From Chitinophagales bacterium (GTDB taxonomy: Bacteria; Bacteroidota; Bacteroidia; Chitinophagales; Saprospiraceae): a DNA stretch of 64,000 nt. The translations under genes and the position numbers were made by a program. The first letter of the stretch is position 1; each line of letters opens with the position of its first letter. The notes under the pieces were generated by a model. The model saw only the letters and a list, made by a program, of their open reading frames with translations, made no database searches and was not told the DNA's origin. Where the stretch lies: positions 62,001 to 126,000 of the forward strand of contig JAFLBP010000008.1 of NCBI GenBank assembly GCA_017303875.1, written 5' to 3'. Positions 29,198 to 36,984 of this stretch are shown here, in pieces.

Positions 29198-31480
29198 ATG
29201 GGAAAGCAAATTCCCCTGAGTACCTCCGCCCGACTGCCGGACGGCCGCGAAATTGTACTCGAAACCGGCAAACTCGCCGCCCTGGCCGATGGTAGCGCCA
29301 TGATTCGCCTCGGCGACACCATGCTGCTCGCAACCGCCGTCAGCGCACCCGAAGCCAAACCCGACCAACCCTTCTTCCCCCTCTCTGTCGACTATCAGGA
29401 GAAATTCGCCGCCGCAGGCCGTATCCCCGGCAACTTCTTCCGCCGCGAAGGCCGCCTGTCCGACTATGAGATCCTCATCAGCCGCCTCGTAGACCGCGCC
29501 CTGCGCCCGCTCTTCCCCGACGGCTACATGAACGAAACACAGGTCATCATCACGCTCATCTCGGCAGATAAAGACGCCATGCCCGATGCCATCGCCGGCC
29601 TCGCAGCAGCTGCCGCCTTAGCCGTGAGCAATATCCCCATCGAAGCCCTGTTCTCTGAAGTGCGCGTAGCCCGTATTGATGGCCAGTTCGTCATCAACCC
29701 CGGCCGCGAAGCCCTCAAAAATGCCGATATGAACTTCATCGTGGCGGCTACCAAGCACGACATCACGATGGTGGAAGGCGAAGCCAACGAATGCTCGGAA
29801 GCAGACCTCATCGAAGCCATGAAACTGGCACACGAGGTGATTAAAACGCAGATTGCTGCCATGGAGCAACTCGCCGAATTGGTAGGCGAAAAAGCAACGG
29901 TGAAGCGTACCCCTCCGGTAATCGCCGAAAACGAGCCGCTTAAACAACGCATCGAACAGCTCACTTCCGACGAACTCTACGACATCGCGCGCAATCCGGC
30001 TGATAAAGCCACACGCCGCAGCCGCATCGAACAACTCGAAAAAAGCACCATGGAAACCCTGCTCGCCGAATTCGGTGAAGAGTTCATGGCCGAATGGAAA
30101 AAAGTAGCCAGCCGCTATTTCGACAAACGCAAAAAGTTTGTCATCCGCGACGTTGTCCTCAGCGATAGCATCCGCCTTGATGGCCGTAAGTTCGACGAAA
30201 TACGCCCCATCTGGAGCGAAATTGACTACCTGCCAGCTGCACACGGCTCCGCCATCTTTACCCGTGGCGAAACCCAGTCGCTGACCTCCATGACCCTCGG
30301 CACCAAACAAGACGAGGTGCTCATCGATACAGCACTGGCTTCTTACGACGATAATTTCATCCTGCACTACAACTTCCCGCCCTATTCTACCGGCGAAGTT
30401 AAACCCATGCGCGGCCCGGGCCGTCGCGAAGTTGGCCACGCCAACCTGGCTGCCCGCTCCATCCGCAAGGTGATGCCCGACGATTTTGCCTACACGGTGC
30501 GTATCGTATCCGATATTCTGGAGTCCAATGGTTCTTCTTCCATGGCTACAGTTTGTGCAGGCTGTCTCTCGCTTATGGATGGCGGCGTGCCCATCAAGGC
30601 CCCCATTGCCGGTATTGCCATGGGCGCTATAGCCGACGACAAAGGCCGCATCGCTATTCTTTCCGATATCCTCGGCGACGAAGATGCACTCGGCGATATG
30701 GACTTCAAAGTGACTGGTACCGCCAATGGTATCTGCGGCACTCAAATGGATATTAAAATTGACGGGATGCCCTACGACATGCTGGCTAAAGCCCTCGAAC
30801 AGGCACGCCGGGGTCGTCTGCACATCCTCTCCAAAATGGCTGAAACCATCGCCGAGCCGCGTGAAGACCTCAAGCCGCACGCACCCCGTGTGGTTCAGTT
30901 CCGTGTGGACCGCGAGTACATCGGCGCCATCATCGGCCCGGGTGGTAAAATCATCCAAGAAATGCAGCGCCAAACCGGCACAACGATCTCCATCGAAGAA
31001 GATCCGATCGGCGGTATTGTGGCCATCTTTGGTCCGGACAAAACTGCGCTCGACGCGGCCTACGCCCGCATCATGGACATCGTGTTCGTACCCACCGTGG
31101 GCGAGATCTACGATGGCGTGATCGAGGAGATTGTAGACTTCGGCGCTTTCGTAAAATTCAAGGGCAAAACCGGCCTGATGCACATTTCCGAGGTGGATCA
31201 CCGCCGCTTGGATTCGGTAGCTGAACTCTTCAAAGAGGGCGATCCGATTCAGGTGAAGCTGCTGGATATTGATCCGAAAACCAATAAAATGCGCCTTTCG
31301 CGTCGTGCGATCACGCCGAAAGCCGATGGTACCCTCCCAACCGACGAGGAGAACGCTTCCCGCGCCCGCCCGAGTGGCGGTGGCGGCCGCGATGATCGTC
31401 GTGGTGGCGGCCGTGATGATCGCCGTGGCGGTGGCCGCGACGACCGTCGTGGCGGCGGTGGCGGTCGCGACCGTCGTTAA
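29198..31480 (+). CDS. pnp: Polyribonucleotide nucleotidyltransferase (PNPase)
   Basis: The enzyme degrades RNA 3'-to-5' by phosphorolysis. I start it at ATG 29198 (MGKQIPLSTSARLPDGREI), giving 760 residues; the longer reading adds a Cys-rich leader that does not fit. There are two RNase PH-like cores (AAAGRIPGNFFRREGRLSDY in the first, APIAGIAMGA and FKVTGTANGICGTQMDIK in the second). A KH domain follows near residue 570 (GAIIGPGGKIIQEM) and an S1 domain near 633 (GEIYDGVIEEIVDFGAFVKF). The last 45 residues are Gly/Arg/Asp repeats of the type GGGRDDRR, not part of the usual PNPase, possibly an extra RNA- or RNase E-contacting tail. Confidence 0.97.
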   Translation: MGKQIPLSTSARLPDGREIVLETGKLAALADGSAMIRLGDTMLLATAVSAPEAKPDQPFFPLSVDYQEKFAAAGRIPGNFFRREGRLSDYEILISRLVDRALRPLFPDGYMNETQVIITLISADKDAMPDAIAGLAAAAALAVSNIPIEALFSEVRVARIDGQFVINPGREALKNADMNFIVAATKHDITMVEGEANECSEADLIEAMKLAHEVIKTQIAAMEQLAELVGEKATVKRTPPVIAENEPLKQRIEQLTSDELYDIARNPADKATRRSRIEQLEKSTMETLLAEFGEEFMAEWKKVASRYFDKRKKFVIRDVVLSDSIRLDGRKFDEIRPIWSEIDYLPAAHGSAIFTRGETQSLTSMTLGTKQDEVLIDTALASYDDNFILHYNFPPYSTGEVKPMRGPGRREVGHANLAARSIRKVMPDDFAYTVRIVSDILESNGSSSMATVCAGCLSLMDGGVPIKAPIAGIAMGAIADDKGRIAILSDILGDEDALGDMDFKVTGTANGICGTQMDIKIDGMPYDMLAKALEQARRGRLHILSKMAETIAEPREDLKPHAPRVVQFRVDREYIGAIIGPGGKIIQEMQRQTGTTISIEEDPIGGIVAIFGPDKTALDAAYARIMDIVFVPTVGEIYDGVIEEIVDFGAFVKFKGKTGLMHISEVDHRRLDSVAELFKEGDPIQVKLLDIDPKTNKMRLSRRAITPKADGTLPTDEENASRARPSGGGGRDDRRGGGRDDRRGGGRDDRRGGGGGRDRR

Positions 31481-31535
31481 GCCAAACGAACAGGTTTACG
31501 GTGCATGGCTTTTCGGAGCGATGCACCGTCCCAAT

Positions 31536-31573
31536 ATCCCGAGGTTCACGTATGTGGGCTTCGGGATTTTTTG
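31536..31573 (+). terminator. pnp intrinsic terminator
   Basis: ATCCCGA (31536-31542) pairs with TCGGGAT (31561-31567), followed by a T-run. A smaller hairpin (GTGCAT...ATGCAC) lies at 31501-31526. Confidence 0.75.
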
Positions 31574-31640
31574 TGGGCGCACGCGCGAGGGGCAAAAAAT
31601 GCATAGACATTTTTTGCTATACGAATATTTGTGACTGCTA

Positions 31641-31671
31641 TTGACAAGTGCTTAATAATGGTGTAATTTTG
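31641..31671 (+). promoter_or_regulatory. Promoter of the AT-rich GTPase operon
   Basis: TTG at 31641-31643 and TAATTTTG at 31664-31671 are 20 bp apart, and the first start codon follows 14 bp later. The three genes downstream share this as their only visible promoter. Confidence 0.6.
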
Positions 31672-31685
31672 CCAAAAAACATTCT

Positions 31686-32330
31686 ATGCCGATACCAATT
31701 TTTATTTGGATAGCTGCTGCCTTAATTAGTGGAGCGACTGTAGCTGCTTATTGGGATGATATTACCATCTATTTTAAAGGTAAAAGTTTTGCAATTCTTG
31801 GTGCGAAAGCTACGGGCAAAACAACCTTGCATAATTTTCTAAGCGCAGGAACACTCTCTGGGGGAACCGGGATGGAAAAGACGGAAAAGAACATTCTGCG
31901 CCTGAAAGATTTAAATTTGGTGATTAAATCTTCAATTGACATTTCAGGCTCAGAAGATTTTGTCTCTCAATGGAAAACGGTTATCAGTCAGGCAAATTTT
32001 GTTTTTTACCTGATCAATAGTTCAAAGGTCTATAATAAGGATCAGGAGTATATAAAATTGGTAAAATTTCACTTAGCAAAAATTGCTGAAATATTAAGAG
32101 AAATTGGACGTAGGAATGAGGTCGTATATATTATTTGCTCATTTACCGATTTAATAACAAATGAAAGCGATTCTAATCGTTTGCGTAGTCATTTAGAAGA
32201 AATAATTAAGAACGCGCTACTTGAATTGAATGAAGCTCCGGTTGTTTTTGTTGGAAATTTGAATACCGAGCAGGAAAAGGAAAAATTAGTCACCGAACTG
32301 TTTAAAACAATCAAAACTAAATCTAAATGA
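31686..32330 (+). CDS. Membrane-anchored Ras-like P-loop GTPase (putative)
   Basis: The 214-residue product has an N-terminal membrane segment (residues 4-22) and then a small nucleotide-binding domain. Walker A is GAKATGKT at residues 39-46. A DxxG-like motif is DISG at 85-88, and the strand YIICSFTDL near residue 150 sits where the NKxD motif would be, though it is not canonical. The size and order fit a compact Ras-like G domain. It is the first gene of a three-gene AT-rich operon and overlaps the next by four bases (ATGA). The strong base-composition shift from pnp suggests horizontal transfer. The role is unknown; nucleotide-dependent switching at the inner membrane is inferred. Confidence 0.7.
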   Translation: MPIPIFIWIAAALISGATVAAYWDDITIYFKGKSFAILGAKATGKTTLHNFLSAGTLSGGTGMEKTEKNILRLKDLNLVIKSSIDISGSEDFVSQWKTVISQANFVFYLINSSKVYNKDQEYIKLVKFHLAKIAEILREIGRRNEVVYIICSFTDLITNESDSNRLRSHLEEIIKNALLELNEAPVVFVGNLNTEQEKEKLVTELFKTIKTKSK

Positions 32331-32818
32331 TAGAAATTTATTTATGGATGCAATCTGTTGATAATTCCTCCCCTGACTTTGTGGTTAGCAACGGGACGCT
32401 TTTATCAGTAGAAGACACTTCACAAAGGCAAAATGTAATAAGTAAAATTACATCATTGGCTTTCCCGCAGGGCAAAGTACTGTTTGATGACCAATCTGGT
32501 TTTAGAATTGAAAAACAACAAGGGGCCTTTTTAGTAAAAATGCAGAGTACCTGGTTGGATGATTTTGGAAGATCAATGCCCATAATGTTTGCAGTGTATA
32601 ACTTTCATAGCACAGAGCAAACTAACGAATTATTGGCAAGTCTTAAAAAAAGTTTTCAGACAATCGGTTATAAAATAAGCGAGCACGATATGAGCATTGT
32701 AAGCTCAAAGATTGAAGCTTCTTTATCTCGAATTGATTTTTCCAAAAAAAAAGTCCTCTTGGGAGGAGCCGCATTACTTTTGATACTCATCGTATTACTT
32801 CGCTTTTTAAAAAAGTAA
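32327..32818 (+). CDS. Unknown tail-anchored protein, GTPase operon
   Basis: I do not recognise this 163-residue protein. Its N-terminal 130 residues are soluble and mixed alpha/beta (KVLFDDQSGFRIEKQQGAFL, MPIMFAVYNFHST). The C-terminus is one hydrophobic segment flanked by Lys (KKKVLLGGAALLLILIVLLR then FLKK), so it is probably tail-anchored with the bulk in the cytoplasm. It overlaps the GTPase gene by four bases, which implies translational coupling. It could be a partner or regulator of the membrane GTPase. Confidence 0.65.
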   Translation: MIEIYLWMQSVDNSSPDFVVSNGTLLSVEDTSQRQNVISKITSLAFPQGKVLFDDQSGFRIEKQQGAFLVKMQSTWLDDFGRSMPIMFAVYNFHSTEQTNELLASLKKSFQTIGYKISEHDMSIVSSKIEASLSRIDFSKKKVLLGGAALLLILIVLLRFLKK

Positions 32819-32824
32819 ACAAAC

Positions 32825-33580
32825 ATGGAAGGAAAATGGGATAATGCATTTGAGCGAAAAGTCGTGTACTTTGCTTCAGATACTTCACTCTACAACTTAC
32901 AGCATGGGAATAACGGGCGCCAACTTTTACGCAATCCTGAACTTATCGTTGTTGGCCTATCTGATTCCGGCAAGTTTTTAAATGCCTTTAATATTGCTGA
33001 CAACGTTGTGCCTACTGATGCCTCAATGTTTGTATTGTCGCCATTTAGTGACAAAATTTATATCGCAGCGGAGAGCGCAAGGATACAGGTTGCCTATTCA
33101 AAGATTACCAAAATTATGCATATTGCACAATTACTCGGGGCAAGTTTGGTAGAAATAGAAAACTCAAGAATATTGGATAAAACTTCTGGTTCTGACCTGA
33201 AAATATCCGGTTCAAGTCCGGTTCTAAGTGGAGATTTACAAATCAAAAGCAATGATTTAAAGAGTTTATGGAGTAAATTCAGATTGAAAACAAATTTCGC
33301 AGGAGGTACAGCAAACTATAAACAAGCTGAGAAAGTAGCACGAGAGAGCAATCTGGCAGGTGACAGCTTTATCTCCACCCTACTCGAAATGCGCCATAAT
33401 ATTAGTGCATCAAACCCTTTAAAAAGTGTAACACAGGAAGTTTCTTTAACAGAAAGTGTACAAACCAATCTTGATATTGCTGCCCAGGCATCTTATTTGG
33501 TTGGAAATGCAAATGTTACTTACCAGCGTGCATTAACGGAAAAAGTTGAATTCTATTCAACAATTCGGATTGAGTTCTAA
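32825..33580 (+). CDS. Unknown 251-residue protein, third gene of GTPase operon
   Basis: This soluble protein begins six bases after the previous gene and ends the operon. No known domain was recognised. The first half looks alpha/beta (PELIVVGLSDSGKFLNAFNI; FVLSPFSDKIYIAAESARI) with an SDSGK stretch that resembles, but does not match, a P-loop. The second half is Ser/Asn-rich and probably helical. No signal peptide or membrane segment is seen. It converges with the TIR-Sel1 gene, leaving only 35 bp. It could be the effector or sensor of the operon. Confidence 0.62.
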   Translation: MEGKWDNAFERKVVYFASDTSLYNLQHGNNGRQLLRNPELIVVGLSDSGKFLNAFNIADNVVPTDASMFVLSPFSDKIYIAAESARIQVAYSKITKIMHIAQLLGASLVEIENSRILDKTSGSDLKISGSSPVLSGDLQIKSNDLKSLWSKFRLKTNFAGGTANYKQAEKVARESNLAGDSFISTLLEMRHNISASNPLKSVTQEVSLTESVQTNLDIAAQASYLVGNANVTYQRALTEKVEFYSTIRIEF

Positions 33581-33615
33581 TCGAATTGTTTCTGACCCTA
33601 CATTTGCAAAGTTGC

Positions 33616-35073
33616 TCAATACCCGGAAATGTTCAATTTTTTTAACCGATTTATCGCTTCCGGGTACCCATGAGCCGCCGATTTTTTATACCATTCTAAA
33701 GCAAGCGCTTGATCAGGTTTGCCATTTTCACCATTTTCAAAAATAACACCCATATTAAATTCAGCGACCCGATTATTTTGAGCAGCAGCAGCCTCATACC
33801 AACGCATGGCTGATTTCACATCTTTTTTTATATTTGAGTACAAATATCCCAGCATTAATTGTGCATCGGAATGTCCTTTTTGTGCCGCTTTACCATAATG
33901 TATTTCTGCGGCAACCATGTCCTTAGTAACACCATTTATCCCCTCGAAGAATATTTCACCAAGTTTGAAATCAGCTTCAATACTACCCTGGTTAGCTGCT
34001 TTTCCATACCAAACAATCGCTTGATTCATATTTGGCGGAATGCCATTTCGATAAAGCTCAGCCAATTCATACTGCGCTCCCATGTGGCCCATTGATGCAG
34101 CACGTTCAAACAATGCAAAACACTCCTTATAGTTTTGTTCGTCAAGGTATATACGGGCCAGATTATACATAGCATACATATTTTCGTACCGAATTGCGTT
34201 TTCAAAGTATTGCTTTGCCAGTACTTTATTCAAATTCACACCTTCGCCAAGGTTATACATAATACCCAATAGGTTTAAAGCGTGGGCATCCTCCATCTCA
34301 GCGCCCCTTTGTGCCCATTCGTGCGCTTGGGTAAACATTTGTTTATCCCTGTATATCATTCCAATATTATTATAAGAATACTTATACCCAAGCGCTCCGG
34401 CAATTTTATACAATCGAATCGCTTCTTCCAGATTAGTCGGAACATTAGCTTCATTAAGGTTATAAATTCTTCCTAAAATATGAAAGCCTCTTGGGTTTAC
34501 GCCGTGCTCCTCTTTCGCATGTTTTACCAGAAGTTCATAGGCATCCCGGTGCTTCCCCTCGTCATAAAGACTGAGAGCTTTTTCTACTGCCTCAATGGAT
34601 TGTCGGCGTTCAGTCGCCTTGATATGAATATCTGCCAGAAGTTGTGAGACACCTTTAACCGTGTCAAACAGTGCCTCGTCTCTGTTATGCCAGGTACTAA
34701 TGGGTTTGCCTTCACGAGGAAGAGCCTGTAAAGAGACGATTGTAGCCTCCTCCTCCCACAAACATGGCCGGGCAATAACAGGCACCATGATGGCTTTACC
34801 CTGTCGGTGCCGCTCCAGCGCCAGTTTGAATTCAACTTGATCTATATATTCAGATGATAGAAAATCGGAACTGACAAGCAGTACTATAATGTCGGCTTCA
34901 TTAAGGTTTTTCCTGATTTCTGTGTCCCACTTGTCTCCTGGCAAGATACGCTCATCATGCCAAATACTTAGTTTGCCACTTTTCCTAAGCGGCGTAAGCT
35001 GATTAATCAGGGCACGGAGCATCTCCTGATCCTCCCGGGCATACATAATAAAAGCTTTAGAAGCGGAAGACAT
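33616..35073 (-). CDS. TIR-domain protein with Sel1-like repeats
   Basis: The 485-residue protein has a bacterial TIR domain at residues 5-130 (KAFIMYAREDQEMLR, SIWHDERILPGDKWD, DIIVLLVSSDFLSSEYI). The Glu in VEFKLALERH (about residue 81) sits where catalytic TIR NADases have theirs, so NAD+ cleavage is plausible. Residues about 205-480 are roughly eight Sel1-like helical repeats (AIRLYKIAGALGYKYSYNNI; AIVWYGKAANQGSIEADFKL), which bind proteins or ligands and may act as the sensor. Low-GC composition matches the convergent GTPase operon, so both may have arrived together. Antiphage or suicide function is inferred from the domain pairing. Confidence 0.85.
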   Translation of the reverse strand: MSSASKAFIMYAREDQEMLRALINQLTPLRKSGKLSIWHDERILPGDKWDTEIRKNLNEADIIVLLVSSDFLSSEYIDQVEFKLALERHRQGKAIMVPVIARPCLWEEEATIVSLQALPREGKPISTWHNRDEALFDTVKGVSQLLADIHIKATERRQSIEAVEKALSLYDEGKHRDAYELLVKHAKEEHGVNPRGFHILGRIYNLNEANVPTNLEEAIRLYKIAGALGYKYSYNNIGMIYRDKQMFTQAHEWAQRGAEMEDAHALNLLGIMYNLGEGVNLNKVLAKQYFENAIRYENMYAMYNLARIYLDEQNYKECFALFERAASMGHMGAQYELAELYRNGIPPNMNQAIVWYGKAANQGSIEADFKLGEIFFEGINGVTKDMVAAEIHYGKAAQKGHSDAQLMLGYLYSNIKKDVKSAMRWYEAAAAQNNRVAEFNMGVIFENGENGKPDQALALEWYKKSAAHGYPEAINRLKKLNISGY

Positions 35074-35094
35074 ATATGGGTATTATTTAGGATG

Positions 35095-35102
35095 CAAACA
35101 TA
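35095..35102 (-). promoter_or_regulatory. Candidate -7 box of TIR-Sel1 gene
   Basis: The minus strand reads TATGTTTG, a TAnnTTTG match, 21 bp before the start codon. No clear -33 element was seen. Confidence 0.5.
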
Positions 35103-35219
35103 GTAAATATTCCTTGTTTGCGGCTTCTGATTAATTCTTGCTGCTACCTTGCAAACTATTGCTTGTTTGGGAGATGATTTCTATAATAACAGGCGGCCAA
35201 CTTGCACTATATTTGCCGT

Positions 35220-35801
35220 ATGTCATACGAAGCCATACACCAATACCTGCGCACCTGCACGGCACTCAGCGATGCACAGCTGGCGCATTTCGATCAGTTT
35301 TTTATACAAAAAAGTGTGCCGGCCGATCAGTTTCTCCTGCGCGCCGGCGAGGTATGCGCATTCGAGGCATTTGTTTTAAAAGGCTGTATTAAAACCTATT
35401 ATATTGATAAGCAGGGCAAAGAACTGATCCTCGCCTTTGCCACAGAAAACTGGTGGGTAAGCGATATTATGAGTTTTCAGGAGCAAACGCCCGGAAAAAT
35501 GTTCATCCAAACCCTGGAACCCTGCGAATTGCTGCTCCTGACGCCACAGAGCAAGGCCCGGCTGCTGGCAGATATTCCGGAACTGGAACGGATGTTCCGC
35601 CTGATGGTACAACGCCACCTCGGCTCCATTCAGGAGCGCCTGTTCGGTTTTGTCGGACTGAGCGCCCGCGAGCGCTACGCGGCATTTCTTGAAAAATACC
35701 CGCATTTACCCCAGCGCATTCCGCAATACCTCATCGCTGCCTATCTGGGCATTACGCCCGAATTTTTGAGCCGCCTGCGCACCTCCAAACGCGTTTCTTA
35801 A
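35220..35801 (+). CDS. Crp/Fnr-family transcriptional regulator
   Basis: This 193-residue regulator has a cyclic-nucleotide-binding beta-roll (residues about 20-120: LRAGEVCAFEAFVLKGCIKT, ELILAFATENWWVSDIMSF). It ends in a shortened winged-helix region (ERYAAFLEKYPHLPQRI, YLIAAYLGITPEFLSRLRTS). I chose ATG 35220 because a TATATTTG box lies at 35208-35215, downstream of the other possible start at 35202. That leaves almost no leader, so the mRNA may be nearly leaderless or the box may be fortuitous. It precedes a pirin gene, and it probably controls that gene. Confidence 0.88.
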   Translation: MSYEAIHQYLRTCTALSDAQLAHFDQFFIQKSVPADQFLLRAGEVCAFEAFVLKGCIKTYYIDKQGKELILAFATENWWVSDIMSFQEQTPGKMFIQTLEPCELLLLTPQSKARLLADIPELERMFRLMVQRHLGSIQERLFGFVGLSARERYAAFLEKYPHLPQRIPQYLIAAYLGITPEFLSRLRTSKRVS

Positions 35802-35877
35802 ACCAGATCAATGCTTTCTGCCCAAGGCATACCGCAACTTTGTGTCCTCTTTTGTTTCACAGCTTAAAAACGTGCTT

Positions 35878-36756
35878 ATGCAAAGAAAAGACTTCATCAA
35901 AAAAGGTATTCTGGGCACCTTTATCCTGTCGTCCTCCGGCGCAGGCGCCACTTTGGTGCGCAACAACATCGACGAACTCAAGCCCCTCAACCTCCTTGGT
36001 TTTAACCACATTCCCAATACAATGTCCAACATTATGGAAAATTCTGTGCTGCACAAAGCCGGCACCCGCGGCCATGCCAACCACGGCTGGCTCAACAGCC
36101 ACCACACCTTCAGCTTTGCCCACTACTACAACCCCGAACGCATGCACTTCGGCGTGCTGCGCGTACTCAACGACGACAGCGTTGCGCCCGGCATGGGCTT
36201 CGGCACGCATCCGCACGACAATATGGAAATCATCTCTATTCCGCTGGAAGGCGATCTGGAACACAAAGACAGCATGGGCAACGTCGCCGTCATCAAAAAT
36301 GGCGATATTCAGGTCATGAGCGCCGGATCGGGCATTACCCATAGCGAATACAATAAAAATAAAGATCAAGCGGTCAAATTCCTGCAAATTTGGGTGTTCC
36401 CAAACAAAAAGCATGTCACGCCGCGCTACGACCAGATCACGCTGAACCTCAGCGAGCGCCACAATAAACTGCAACAAATCCTGTCGCCCAATGCCGACGA
36501 CGAAGGCGTGTGGATACACCAGAATGCCTGGTTCCACCTCGGTCGCTTCGATAAGGATTTTAAGACGCAGTACGCCTTAAAAGACAAAAACAACGGCGTG
36601 TATGCCTTTGTCATTAAAGGCGACGTGCGCATAAGCGGCCAGGAACTCAACGAACGCGATGGCCTCGGCGTCTGGAACGTTGAAAGCCTCGACATCACCG
36701 CCATTTCCGACGACGCGGAACTGCTACTGATGGAAGTGCCGATGGGGGTAAGCTAA
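35878..36756 (+). CDS. Pirin-family bicupin protein with N-terminal leader
   Basis: Pirins are two-domain cupins with one iron; some are quercetin dioxygenases, others redox sensors. The N-terminal cupin has the metal-binding HPHDNMEIISIPLEG and SAGSGITHSEYNKNKD. The C-terminal cupin is around AWFHLGRFDKDFKT. I start at ATG 35878. A GTG at 35842 is possible, and the conserved pirin domain itself begins near ATG 36022. The extra leader (MQRKDFIKKGILGTFILSSS) looks like a twin-arginine-type leader with R-K, which is unusual for a normally cytoplasmic protein. It follows a Crp/Fnr gene, a pairing often seen in this phylum. Confidence 0.88.
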   Translation: MQRKDFIKKGILGTFILSSSGAGATLVRNNIDELKPLNLLGFNHIPNTMSNIMENSVLHKAGTRGHANHGWLNSHHTFSFAHYYNPERMHFGVLRVLNDDSVAPGMGFGTHPHDNMEIISIPLEGDLEHKDSMGNVAVIKNGDIQVMSAGSGITHSEYNKNKDQAVKFLQIWVFPNKKHVTPRYDQITLNLSERHNKLQQILSPNADDEGVWIHQNAWFHLGRFDKDFKTQYALKDKNNGVYAFVIKGDVRISGQELNERDGLGVWNVESLDITAISDDAELLLMEVPMGVS

Positions 36757-36984
36757 TGAACGATGAACGATGAACGATGAGCGATGAATGTTTTTGTAAC
36801 GATGAACGATGAGTGATGAACGATGAATGTTTTAGAACGATAACCGATAAACGATGAGCGATGAACGATGAATATTTTGTGTGTTTTAGAGGGGGCGGCG
36901 CGAAGCCATTCATCGTTCATCGTTTATCGTTCTAAAACATTCATCGTTACAATAACTTGCCACGAATGCACGAATACGTATGCC
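36757..36984. repeat. Intergenic heptad-repeat element (GAACGAT type)
   Basis: About 120 bases of degenerate 7-base units (AACGATG / AGTGATG / AACGATA) run from 36757 to 36870. A G-rich core follows (GAGGGGGCGGCGCGAAG), then the same units inverted (36907-36950, CATCGTTCATCGTTTATCG). The segments AATGTTTTAGAACGATAA and TTATCGTTCTAAAACATT are inverted copies. It lies between convergent pirin and nSTAND genes. Confidence 0.88.
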
